Notes under the pieces: generated by a model
Told to the model about the DNA's origin: nothing
Databases searched by the model: none
The model's input: the letters and a program-made list of their open reading frames with translations, nothing else
Assembly: GCF_033441515.1 (NCBI RefSeq)
Contig: NZ_JAWQJT010000003.1
Span: 558,001 to 622,000 of the forward strand
Length of the DNA stretch: 64,000 nucleotides
Direction: 5' to 3'
Source of the DNA: Amycolatopsis solani
Lineage (GTDB): Bacteria; Actinomycetota; Actinomycetes; Mycobacteriales; Pseudonocardiaceae
Position numbers and translations under genes: made by a program
Shown here: positions 51,647 through 59,325 of the stretch, in pieces
Numbering within the stretch: position 1 is the stretch's first letter
Layout: each line of letters opens with the position of its first letter

Positions 51647-52599
51647 CCGACCGCGCGGGCGAACCGTTCCGCCACCTCGCGCAGCCGTTCCACCAGGCCC
51701 GGCGGGGCCTCCTCGACCACGAAGTCGAACCCCCACTGGGCCAGGTGGTACGGCACCGTGTCCAGGGTGTTCGCCCCCGTCCGGACGCGGCAGCTGTGCT
51801 CGTCGATCGGCTCGACGGCGCCGGTCGTCGGCGGGACGCGCCGGGCGACCTCCTCGGCGGGGGCGGCCACGCGCAGCACCAGCTGGTGCGGGTACGGCGC
51901 CGACGAGATCTGGCGCGAAACGTACGCCGCCAGGTCGTCGGCCGGGGGTTCGCGCGGGGTGAAGCGGAAGCTCGCGGCCGGCACCCCGGTGATCCGGTCG
52001 GCCCGGAACGTGCGCCAGCCGGCGCGGTCGAGGTCGAACGCGACCAGGTACCAGCGCCGTCCGGTGTGGACCAGGCGCAGCGGCTCGACCGAGCGTTCCG
52101 TCACCGCGCCGGACCGGTCGCCGTAGCCGAAGCGCAGGCGCTCGTGGTCGCGGCAGGCCGCGGCGATCGCCGTCAGCACCGACGCGTCCACCGTCGGCCC
52201 GGCGCCGGGCAGCGAGACCGTCGCCGCCTGCAGGGCGCCGACCCGCGGCCGCAGCCGGGCGGGCAGGACCTGCTCCAGTTTCGCCAGCGCGCGCACCGAC
52301 GTCTCCTCGATGCCGCTGACCGTGCCGCTCGCCGCCGTGCGCAGCCCGACCGCGACCGCGACGGCTTCGTCGTCGTCCAGCAGCAGCGGCGGCAGCGCGG
52401 CGCCCGCGCCGAGCCGGTAGCCGCCGGCCACCCCCGGCGTCGCGTGCACCGGGTAGCCGAGGGACCGCAGCCGCTCGACGTCGCGGCGGATCGTGCGGAC
52501 GTCGACCTCGAGCCGCGACGCGAGGTCCGCGCCCGGCCAGTCGCGCCGCGCCTGCAGCAGCGAGAGCAGCCGGAGCAGGCGTTCCGAAGTGCCGTACAT
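51643..52599 (-). CDS. WYL-domain transcriptional regulator (copy 2)
   Basis: A 318-residue paralogue of the regulator at 49012, sharing 'LSLLQARRDWPGADLASRLEVDVRTIRRDVERL' and 'HTGRRWYLVAFDLDRAGWRTFRADRI'. It converges on the AlkZ-like gene (4-bp overlap of stops) and is divergent from a cytosine deaminase gene, with a second perfect palindrome between. ATG 52599 starts the conserved region; an ATG 21 bp further upstream lacks a ribosome binding site. Confidence 0.87.
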   Translation of the reverse strand: MYGTSERLLRLLSLLQARRDWPGADLASRLEVDVRTIRRDVERLRSLGYPVHATPGVAGGYRLGAGAALPPLLLDDDEAVAVAVGLRTAASGTVSGIEETSVRALAKLEQVLPARLRPRVGALQAATVSLPGAGPTVDASVLTAIAAACRDHERLRFGYGDRSGAVTERSVEPLRLVHTGRRWYLVAFDLDRAGWRTFRADRITGVPAASFRFTPREPPADDLAAYVSRQISSAPYPHQLVLRVAAPAEEVARRVPPTTGAVEPIDEHSCRVRTGANTLDTVPYHLAQWGFDFVVEEAPPGLVERLREVAERFARAVG

Positions 52600-52618
52600 G
52601 ACACGCAGTGTGCCAGAC

Positions 52619-52643
52619 ATCGAGGACAGCTCCGGTCCTCGAT
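52619..52643. promoter_or_regulatory. Palindromic operator of WYL regulator 2
   Basis: ATCGAGGAC-AGCTCCG-GTCCTCGAT, perfect 9-bp arms with a 7-base spacer, between WYL copy 2 and the deaminase gene. Both WYL sites share a GGAC...GTCC core. Confidence 0.6.
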
Positions 52644-52710
52644 CGGCCGGATGGTGCAGCCCTGCGGTCAAACACTTGCCAGGCACCGCCTCCGCCGGAA
52701 AGAGTGACGC

Positions 52711-53169
52711 ATGCCGATCGACCCGCACGCCCTGCTCGCCGTCGCCCGCGAGGAAGCCGAGCTGGGCAAGGCCGAAGGCGGCGTGCCGATCGGGGCCGCG
52801 CTGTTCGACACCGCGGGCACCCTGCTGGGCCGTGGGCACAACCGGCGCGTGCAGGACGGCGACCCGTCGACGCACGCCGAGACAGCGGCGTTCCGCGACG
52901 CCGGCCGCCGCCCGCACTACCGCGACACGATCATGGTCACGACGCTTTCGCCGTGCTGGTACTGCTCCGGTCTCGTCCGTCAGTTCGGGATCGGACGGGT
53001 CATCATCGGCGAAGCGGAGACGTTCCACGGCGGGCACGACTGGCTCGCCGAGTTCGGCGTGGAGATCACCCTGCTCGACGACCCCGCCTGCACCGCGCTG
53101 ATGACCGAGTTCATCGCCGCGCGCCCGGACCTGTGGTTCGAGGACATCGGGGTCGAAAAGTCCGAATAG
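52711..53169 (+). CDS. Cytosine deaminase, yeast Fcy1 type
   Basis: A 152-residue zinc deaminase with the H55-A-E57 and P81-C82-x-x-C85 motifs of the CDA/APOBEC fold. The body ('EGGVPIGAALFD', 'GRGHNRRVQDGDPSTHAE') and especially the end 'FIAARPDLWFEDIG' match the yeast cytosine deaminase more than bacterial CodA, which is an amidohydrolase. It should convert cytosine to uracil for salvage. A cytosine-permease-like gene lies 4 kb downstream. It is probably controlled by the divergent WYL regulator. Confidence 0.85.
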   Translation: MPIDPHALLAVAREEAELGKAEGGVPIGAALFDTAGTLLGRGHNRRVQDGDPSTHAETAAFRDAGRRPHYRDTIMVTTLSPCWYCSGLVRQFGIGRVIIGEAETFHGGHDWLAEFGVEITLLDDPACTALMTEFIAARPDLWFEDIGVEKSE

Positions 53170-53194
53170 GACAGTGCTGTTGCGAGGAGCCGGT

Positions 53195-54157
53195 ATGCCG
53201 TCAACCGTTCCGCTCGTGGACCTTTCGCCGTGGTTCGGGGGAACGTCCGAAGGCCGCGCCGACGTGGCCGGCCAGATCGACCGCGCGCTGCGGGAGTCCG
53301 GCTTCCTGCTGGTCACCGGGCACGGCGTGCCGGACGACCTGCGCCGCCGGACGCGGGAGCTGGCGCGCGAGTTCTTCGCGCTGCCCGAAGACGTCAAGCA
53401 GCGCTACGCGGTCACGGTCGGCGGCCGCGGCTGGCTGCCGCCCGGCGTCGAGGCCAACGGCTACGCCGAGGGCACCGAGACCCCGCCGGACCTCAAGGAG
53501 TCCTACTCCGCGGGCGCCGACGAAGGCGTGGGCGTCGCCGACATCGACGGATTCTGGTTCCAGCCCAACGTCTGGCCCGGCGAGGTGCCCGGCTTCGCCG
53601 AGGTGGCGACGGAGTACATGCGCCGGATGCGCGCGCTGTCGGACCACCTGCTGGAGGTCTTCGCCGCGGCCCTCGGCCTGGCCGAAAGCCACTTCACGCG
53701 GCACACCGCGCACCCGACGTACACGTTCAACATCAACTGGTACCCGCCGATGACGCACGTCGGCGCGCCCGCGGCGGACCAGTTCCGGATCGGCCCGCAC
53801 ACCGACTTCGGCACGGTGACGGTGCTCGACCGCCAGGCCGGCGTGGGCGGGCTGCAGGTCTGCACGGACGGCGGCGAGTGGGAAGACGCGCCGTTCCACC
53901 CGGACGCGTTCACGGTGAACATCGGCGACCTGATGGCCCGCTGGACCGGCGACCGCTGGCGCTCGACCCGCCACCGCGTCCTCCCGCCCGCCACGACGGC
54001 CCCGGACGAGGACCTGGTGTCGCTGATCTTCTTCTACGAGACCGATCACGACGCCCGGATCACGTCATTGGGGCCGCCGCTGGGCAAGCGGACCTACCCG
54101 GAGGTGATCGCGGCGGAGTACCTGCGGGAGAAACTGACCGCGATCACCGTGGGCTGA
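53195..54157 (+). CDS. Isopenicillin-N-synthase-like 2OG-Fe(II) oxygenase
   Basis: A 320-residue enzyme of the IPNS/2OG-Fe(II) family. It starts 'PLVDLSPWF', has 'RESGFLLVTGHGVPDDLRRR', the iron ligands in 'GPHTDFGTVTVLD' and 'RHRVLPP', and the RxS-type cosubstrate residues after that. Plant-like members oxidise small molecules; several actinobacterial ones act on nucleobases or amino acids. ATG 53195 follows GAGGAG. It starts 25 bp after the deaminase and may share its transcript. Confidence 0.85.
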   Translation: MPSTVPLVDLSPWFGGTSEGRADVAGQIDRALRESGFLLVTGHGVPDDLRRRTRELAREFFALPEDVKQRYAVTVGGRGWLPPGVEANGYAEGTETPPDLKESYSAGADEGVGVADIDGFWFQPNVWPGEVPGFAEVATEYMRRMRALSDHLLEVFAAALGLAESHFTRHTAHPTYTFNINWYPPMTHVGAPAADQFRIGPHTDFGTVTVLDRQAGVGGLQVCTDGGEWEDAPFHPDAFTVNIGDLMARWTGDRWRSTRHRVLPPATTAPDEDLVSLIFFYETDHDARITSLGPPLGKRTYPEVIAAEYLREKLTAITVG

Positions 54158-54160
54158 GGA

Positions 54161-54643
54161 TCAATCGACGCAGATCCGTTCCGCGATCGCGGCCGGGACC
54201 TTTTCGCACAATCCTCCGGTGCCCCAATTCGCCGGGACCCAGGCGCCGTTCCGGTGGGCGAAAAGAACGCTGCCGCCGTCGATTTCACTGGTAAAGCGCG
54301 CGAACGCCCACGGCGCCACGCACTTGATGCGCTGGAGCCCCTTGCTGTCGACGAGCAGCGCGCCGGACGCCTGCTTGTCGACCTTGAGCGCGGCGTCCAG
54401 CTTGGCCTTGGTGGCCGAGGCACAGACGTCCACCGGGGCGCTGACCTCGGCCGCCGGCGTGGGACGAGCGGCGGCCGAGGTGGCCGTCGTCGCCGTCACC
54501 GTGGTCGGTGCCGTCACCGTGGCCGGGGCCGCCGCGGCGACCGGGGTGCCGGCCGGCGAATTCTCCGGGCCGCTGCAAGCCGACAAAACAATTGCCGCCG
54601 CCGCAATGGCTCCCGCTCCCGCGACACGACGAAGTACGGACAT
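54161..54643 (-). CDS. Small lipoprotein
   Basis: A 160-residue lipoprotein. The signal peptide ends in the lipobox 'LSAC' (Cys near residue 21), followed by an Ala/Thr/Pro-rich linker and a C-terminal domain of about 90 residues with two more cysteines ('DVCASATKAKLDAAL' and 'IKCVAPWAFARFTS'). No family was recognised. ATG 54643 follows GGGGGA. It converges on the oxygenase gene. Confidence 0.72.
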   Translation of the reverse strand: MSVLRRVAGAGAIAAAAIVLSACSGPENSPAGTPVAAAAPATVTAPTTVTATTATSAAARPTPAAEVSAPVDVCASATKAKLDAALKVDKQASGALLVDSKGLQRIKCVAPWAFARFTSEIDGGSVLFAHRNGAWVPANWGTGGLCEKVPAAIAERICVD

Positions 54644-54740
54644 CGATTCCCCCTGGGTTCGGAGACGGCCCCTCACCGTCTTTCCTGCCCTCAAGACGCC
54701 CCGCGGTGGTGCCGGTTGTACGGCATTCCTAACGGAAGGA

Positions 54741-56012
54741 TCACGGCTCCGGATCGGCGCACAGCGTCCGGTTCCGGCCCGCCGCCTTCGCGCGCAACAG
54801 CGCCGCTTCCGCCGCCAGGAGCGCGTCCGCCAGATCGCCGCCGGCCGGGCAGGTCGCGACACCGATCGACGCCGTCACGCCGACGAACTGGGGGCCGTCG
54901 CTCGAGGCCTTCAGCGCCACCAGCGTCGAGGCGATGCGCAGCCGGATCCGCTCGGCGATGGCCATCGCGTCGAACCGGCCGGTGCCGGCCAGCAGGACGG
55001 CGAACTCCTCACCGCCGGAGCGGCCCACGAGATCCGCGGCCCGGACCTCGTCGCGCAGGGTGTCGGCGACCGCGCGCAGGACGGCGTCGCCGATGCGGGC
55101 GCCGTAGCGGTCGTTGAGCCGGCGGAAGTGGTCGAGGTCGAGCAGCAGCACGGCCGGGCCGGGGCCGTGCGCGCCGAGCCGGTCGAGCTGGGCTTCGGCG
55201 GCGCCGCGCCACGACGCGGCGGTCAGCACGCCGGTGCCGGGGTCGAGGGTGACGTGGTCGCGGCGGCCGCGGCCGAGCCCGCCGCGGTGCAGCACGACGG
55301 TGGCGCCGGCCAGCACCGGCACGAGGAGCGGGGCGGCGACGGCGGCCCAGGCCAGCGGCAGGCCGAACGCGGTCATCGCGGCGTCGAAGGCGTGGCCCGG
55401 TGCGGCTTCGCGCGGGCGGCGGGGGCCGTCGGCGGCGGTCACGAGCGCGGCGTTCACCGCGAGGAACACCACGCCGGCGACGGTGAGCAGGAGGACGGTG
55501 CGGGATTCGAGCACTTCGCCGAGCGGCCGGGCGCCGGTCGCGGTGAGGAAGGCACCCGCGACGAGACCGGCCAGCGCCGTCGACGCGGCGCCGAACACCT
55601 GCCGGTACACGGGTCTTCTGCGGACCCGGAACCACTGGTGCAGGGCCGAGAGCACGATCAGGGCGACCGCGAAGCCGGGCCGGAGCACCAGCACCCCGGC
55701 GAAGATCCACGGGGTGTCGACGCCGGGGCCGAGGAGGGTGTCCTCGCGGTGGCGCTCCACCGGCCGCGCGAGCTCGGCGGACACCACCATCCCGCCCAGC
55801 AGCAGCGCGAACGGCACCAGCATCGCGGAAAGGGGCGGGAACCGGACGGTGGCGAGCGCGACGGCGGCGACGGACAGGACGTCGACCGTGACGAGGTAGA
55901 GGACCTGGCCGCGGCGCGGCAGCCGCCACAGCGCCCAGCGCCCCAGCACGACGGCGGGCAGGAACCGTCCCGGGCGGCGTCCTCCGCCGGCGGCGACCGA
56001 ATCCCCCACCAT
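54741..56012 (-). CDS. Membrane diguanylate cyclase (GGDEF domain)
   Basis: A 423-residue protein with about six transmembrane helices in residues 30-245 and a C-terminal GGDEF domain. The active site reads GGEEF ('VGRSGGEEFAVLLAGTGRF'), a functional variant. The signal-sensing N-terminus has no recognised fold. It should make cyclic di-GMP from GTP at the membrane, a second messenger that controls development in actinomycetes. No EAL domain is present. Confidence 0.87.
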   Translation of the reverse strand: MVGDSVAAGGGRRPGRFLPAVVLGRWALWRLPRRGQVLYLVTVDVLSVAAVALATVRFPPLSAMLVPFALLLGGMVVSAELARPVERHREDTLLGPGVDTPWIFAGVLVLRPGFAVALIVLSALHQWFRVRRRPVYRQVFGAASTALAGLVAGAFLTATGARPLGEVLESRTVLLLTVAGVVFLAVNAALVTAADGPRRPREAAPGHAFDAAMTAFGLPLAWAAVAAPLLVPVLAGATVVLHRGGLGRGRRDHVTLDPGTGVLTAASWRGAAEAQLDRLGAHGPGPAVLLLDLDHFRRLNDRYGARIGDAVLRAVADTLRDEVRAADLVGRSGGEEFAVLLAGTGRFDAMAIAERIRLRIASTLVALKASSDGPQFVGVTASIGVATCPAGGDLADALLAAEAALLRAKAAGRNRTLCADPEP

Positions 56013-56140
56013 TTCGGCAAAGTAGCCGGAATGCCCGGCGCTGTCGATCCGCCTTCAGGGGAATCTCACACGGGCCGACGCTCGGGAGCCGCGCGGGCAC
56101 CGTGTGTCATTTTCCGACCGAAGAAGGGTTGACACGCAAC

Positions 56141-56156
56141 ATTGGTCTAGTCCACT
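56141..56156. promoter_or_regulatory. DasR-like responsive element upstream of the chitinase gene
   Basis: ATTGGTCTAGTCCACT differs at a few positions from the DasR consensus ACTGGTCTAGACCACT. It follows TTGACA (56129-56134), so a bound GntR-type repressor would cover the promoter of the GH18 gene 101 bp downstream. Confidence 0.55.
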
Positions 56157-56241
56157 GTGTGGTGGCACACAGCGCTCCTCCCGGGATGATCCCGCCGCCT
56201 CAAACCGGAGGTGCTCCATCCAGCACGTTTGGAGGACCCCC

Positions 56242-57201
56242 ATGAACTCAGTACGCCGTCTGGTCACCCTCGCGGTCGCGGCCGGAGCCGCGATGGCGAC
56301 GGCGGTCGGCCTCGCCCCGCAGGCCATGGCCGCGGTGGACCCGGTGCTCGCTTCCCCGTACCTGTACCAGTGGGGCGGGCAGACCAGCCCGACCGCGGCG
56401 ATGTCCGCGACCGGCGTGAAAGCGTTTACCCTCGCCTTCGTCCTGTCCGACGGCACCTGCAACCCGAAGTGGGACGGCAGCCGCTCGCTGACCGGCTCGG
56501 ACAAGACGATGATCCAGAACATCCGCAACGCGGGCGGGGACGTGATCCCCTCCTTCGGCGGCTGGTCCGGCACGAAGCTGGGCTCGAAGTGCACGTCGGC
56601 CTCGGCGCTGGCAGGGGCGTACCAGAAGGTGATCGACGCCTACGGCCTCAAGGCGATCGACCTCGACATCGAGAACACCGACGAGTTCCAGAACAACACG
56701 GTCCAGGACCGCATCCTCAACGCGGTCAAGCTGACCAAGCAGAAGAACCCGGACCTCAAGGTCGTCATCACCATCGGCACCACCACGACCGGCCCCGACT
56801 CGTGGGGCAAGCGCCTGATCAACCAGGCCAAGGCGATCGGCGCGGGCGTCGACGTCTGGTCGGTCATGCCGTTCGACTTCTCCAGCGGCGGTGACATGGC
56901 CGCACTGACGAAGTCCGCGGTCGACGGGCTGAAGAACCAGCTCAAGACCACGTTCGGCTGGAACGACGACACCGCCTACCGGCACAGCGGCCTCTCCTCG
57001 ATGAACGGCAAGACCGACAACGCGGGCGAGACCGTCACGGTCGCGAACTTCAACTCGATCCGCGGCTACGCGACGAGCCACCACCTGGCCCGCTTCACGT
57101 TCTGGGCCACCAACCGCGACTGCAGCGGCGGCGGCGAGTGCAGCGGCATCACGCAGGACAAGTACGCGTTCACCAAGATCGTCGCCGGCTACACCGGCTG
57201 A
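56242..57201 (+). CDS. Secreted GH18 chitinase
   Basis: A 319-residue exported glycoside hydrolase of family 18. A signal peptide ends near 'AMAA' (residue 30). The barrel shows 'PSFGGWSG' for the SxGG motif and 'AIDLDIENTD' for the DxxDxDxE motif, in which the first Asp is not conserved but the catalytic Glu is. No carbohydrate-binding module is attached. ATG 56242 has GGAGGA five bases upstream. DasR-like control is suggested by the upstream box, tying chitin degradation to N-acetylglucosamine sensing. Confidence 0.85.
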   Translation: MNSVRRLVTLAVAAGAAMATAVGLAPQAMAAVDPVLASPYLYQWGGQTSPTAAMSATGVKAFTLAFVLSDGTCNPKWDGSRSLTGSDKTMIQNIRNAGGDVIPSFGGWSGTKLGSKCTSASALAGAYQKVIDAYGLKAIDLDIENTDEFQNNTVQDRILNAVKLTKQKNPDLKVVITIGTTTTGPDSWGKRLINQAKAIGAGVDVWSVMPFDFSSGGDMAALTKSAVDGLKNQLKTTFGWNDDTAYRHSGLSSMNGKTDNAGETVTVANFNSIRGYATSHHLARFTFWATNRDCSGGGECSGITQDKYAFTKIVAGYTG

Positions 57202-57227
57202 TCCGAGACCCGTAGTGGGGCAGTCGG

Positions 57228-57265
57228 AGGCCCTCTCACCGGCATCGGGGCCGGTGAGGGGGCCT
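57228..57265 (+). terminator. Terminator of the chitinase gene
   Basis: A 15-bp stem (57228-57242 with 57251-57265) with one G-U type pair and an 8-base loop, 27 bp after the stop codon. No T-run. Confidence 0.65.
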
Positions 57266-57372
57266 TCGCGGATCTCGGGTACCGGCCACCGGGAACCGTG
57301 CCGCTCATCGGGACGACGGGACCCCCGCGAAACCGTCACACCGGCGCAACTTTCACCGCTTACCGTCTTCCC

Positions 57373-58746
57373 ATGACGAGGACCGAAGCGGCCGGTTACG
57401 GCGACAAGGTGGTGGCCGTCGAGCCCGGCGGGGTCGAGCCCGTCGCCGACGCCGACCGGCACGGGACGCCGCGGCAGCTGGCCTGGACCTGGGCCTCCCC
57501 CAACCTCGAGTTCGCCACCGTCTTCGTCGGCGTCCTCGCCGTCAGCGCCTTCGGGCTGACCTTCTGGCAAGCCGCGCTCGCGGCCGTCGCCGGCAACGGG
57601 CTGGGCGCGCTCGCGCACGGTGTCCTGTCCGCGCGCGGGCCGCGGTACGGCGTGCCGCAGATGGTGCTCGGGCGGGCCGCGTTCGGCTACCGCGGCAACG
57701 TCCTGCCCGCCGCGCTGATGTCGGTGATGGCGGGCATCGGCTGGTTCGCGGTCAACAGCGTCAGCGGCGCCTTCGCCCTCGCCGGCCTCACCGGGCTGCC
57801 CGTGCTCGCCTGCCTCGTGCTCGTGGTCGCGCTGCAGATCGTCATCGCCTTCTTCGGGCACAACCTCGTGCAGGCCTACGAAAAGTACGTCTTCGCCGTG
57901 CTCGCCGTCGTGTTCGCCGCGGCGAGCGTCGTGGTGTTCACGAAGGCGGGCCCCAGCGCGAACACCGGGAGCGTCGGCGGGTTCCTGCTCACCGTCGGCA
58001 CCGCGTTCGGCTACACCGCGGGCTGGAACCCGTACGCCGCCGACTACACGCGCTACCTGCCCAAGACCGCGTCGACCCGCGCGATCGGCCGCTACGCCGG
58101 GCTCGGCCTGTTCCTCTCCACCACCGTGCTGATGCTCGCCGGCGCCGCGTCGGCGACCATCGCCGGGGCGGACGACGCCAACCCGGCGACGGCGTTCACC
58201 GGGCACCTGCCCGGGTTCCTCGCCGCGGCGACGCTGCTCGCCATCACGCTCGGGGCGGTCGCGGCGAACGTGCTGAACGTCTACTCGGGAGCGCTCGCCT
58301 TCCTCGCCCTCGGCGTCCGGCTGCCGCTGGCCTGGCGCCGCGCGGCCGTCGCGCTCGCCTTCGGCGCGGTCGGGTTCGTGCTGGCCTGGCTGGGGCTCGC
58401 CGACGCCGGGCACGCGTACGAGAACTTCCTGCTGGTCATCGCCTACTGGATCGGCCCGTGGCTCGGCGTGCTGCTGGCCGACCACCACCTGCGCCGCGGC
58501 ACCGACTTCGGCGCGCTGCTGGCCGACAAGAGCCACCGCAACACCGCCGGGTTCACCGCGTTCCTCGTCGGCCTCGTGGCCTCCGTCGGGCTCTTCGCGA
58601 ACCAGTCGCTCTACACCGCGCCGATCCCGAAAGCCGTACCCGGCACCGGGGACCTGACGTTCGCGGCCGGGTTCGTGCTCGCCGCCGGGACCTACCTGCT
58701 CCTGCGCCGTCAGCGCACCGGCGTGCCGTCGCGGCGGCAGCCGTAG
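57373..58746 (+). CDS. NCS1-family cytosine/purine permease
   Basis: A 457-residue transporter with 12 predicted helices, of the NCS1 (CodB/PucI-like) family. Landmarks are 'PRYGVPQMVLGRAAFGYRGN' in helix 3 and 'YTAGWNPYAADYTRYLPK', both characteristic of purine-cytosine permeases. It imports a nucleobase with a cation and may feed the cytosine deaminase encoded 4 kb upstream. The start is ATG 57373, the first in the conserved N-terminus; a longer frame begins at 57298 without support. Confidence 0.87.
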   Translation: MTRTEAAGYGDKVVAVEPGGVEPVADADRHGTPRQLAWTWASPNLEFATVFVGVLAVSAFGLTFWQAALAAVAGNGLGALAHGVLSARGPRYGVPQMVLGRAAFGYRGNVLPAALMSVMAGIGWFAVNSVSGAFALAGLTGLPVLACLVLVVALQIVIAFFGHNLVQAYEKYVFAVLAVVFAAASVVVFTKAGPSANTGSVGGFLLTVGTAFGYTAGWNPYAADYTRYLPKTASTRAIGRYAGLGLFLSTTVLMLAGAASATIAGADDANPATAFTGHLPGFLAAATLLAITLGAVAANVLNVYSGALAFLALGVRLPLAWRRAAVALAFGAVGFVLAWLGLADAGHAYENFLLVIAYWIGPWLGVLLADHHLRRGTDFGALLADKSHRNTAGFTAFLVGLVASVGLFANQSLYTAPIPKAVPGTGDLTFAAGFVLAAGTYLLLRRQRTGVPSRRQP

Positions 58747-59198
58747 GGGGAGCACCGGCCCCAGTCGAACGTGGGCGGCGGCAGGGTGACCGTGGCCTTC
58801 GACGGGGGCGGCAGCTCCACGGTCACGGTCGGCGTCGGCGTCGGCTCCGGCGTGCGGCGCGCGTGCATCATCACCGGGGACGGCGTCGTCGTGGTCGTGG
58901 GCGCGGCGACCGCGCTCGACGAGGGGACGCCGGTGGCCGGCTGCAGCTGCGGGAACTGCGTCGACCCCGGCACGGGTTCCGGCCGCGTCGCCAGCGCGAG
59001 CGCCAGCCCGCCCAGCACGACGAAGACCGCCAGCGCCAGCGCGAGCCGGCCGCCGGAACCGCGCGGCCCGGGCTCGGTGGCGCGCCGGGCCGCCGTTTCG
59101 GCCGAGCGCGAACCGGGTTTGCGCGGCCGCGCGCCCGCCGCCCGCAGCAGTTCGTCGACCGTGACCCGATCCCGCCGCCTGCGCGCACTGCGCGTCAT
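58710..59198 (-). CDS. Single-pass membrane protein with a Pro/Thr-rich exterior
   Basis: A 162-residue protein: a basic cytoplasmic N-terminus (about 1-50, with 'RRRRDRVTVDELLRAAG'), one transmembrane helix (about 52-75), then a Pro/Thr/Ser-rich extracytoplasmic tail ending with 'CSPYGC'. No domain was recognised. It overlaps the end of the permease gene by 37 bp (convergent). Expression of the MurJ gene is not obviously linked, as 127 bp separate them. Confidence 0.62.
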   Translation of the reverse strand: MTRSARRRRDRVTVDELLRAAGARPRKPGSRSAETAARRATEPGPRGSGGRLALALAVFVVLGGLALALATRPEPVPGSTQFPQLQPATGVPSSSAVAAPTTTTTPSPVMMHARRTPEPTPTPTVTVELPPPSKATVTLPPPTFDWGRCSPYGCRRDGTPVR

Positions 59199-59325
59199 GC
59201 ACGACCTCCGCCCCATCGTCGATCCGGGTGGATCGTAGGAAGCCTCGCCGGAAATGTAAACGCGCTGATCGCAGCGGTCTCGTAATCGTTTCGAGACATC
59301 CGGATCGCGCTCCCGGCCGTAGTCG

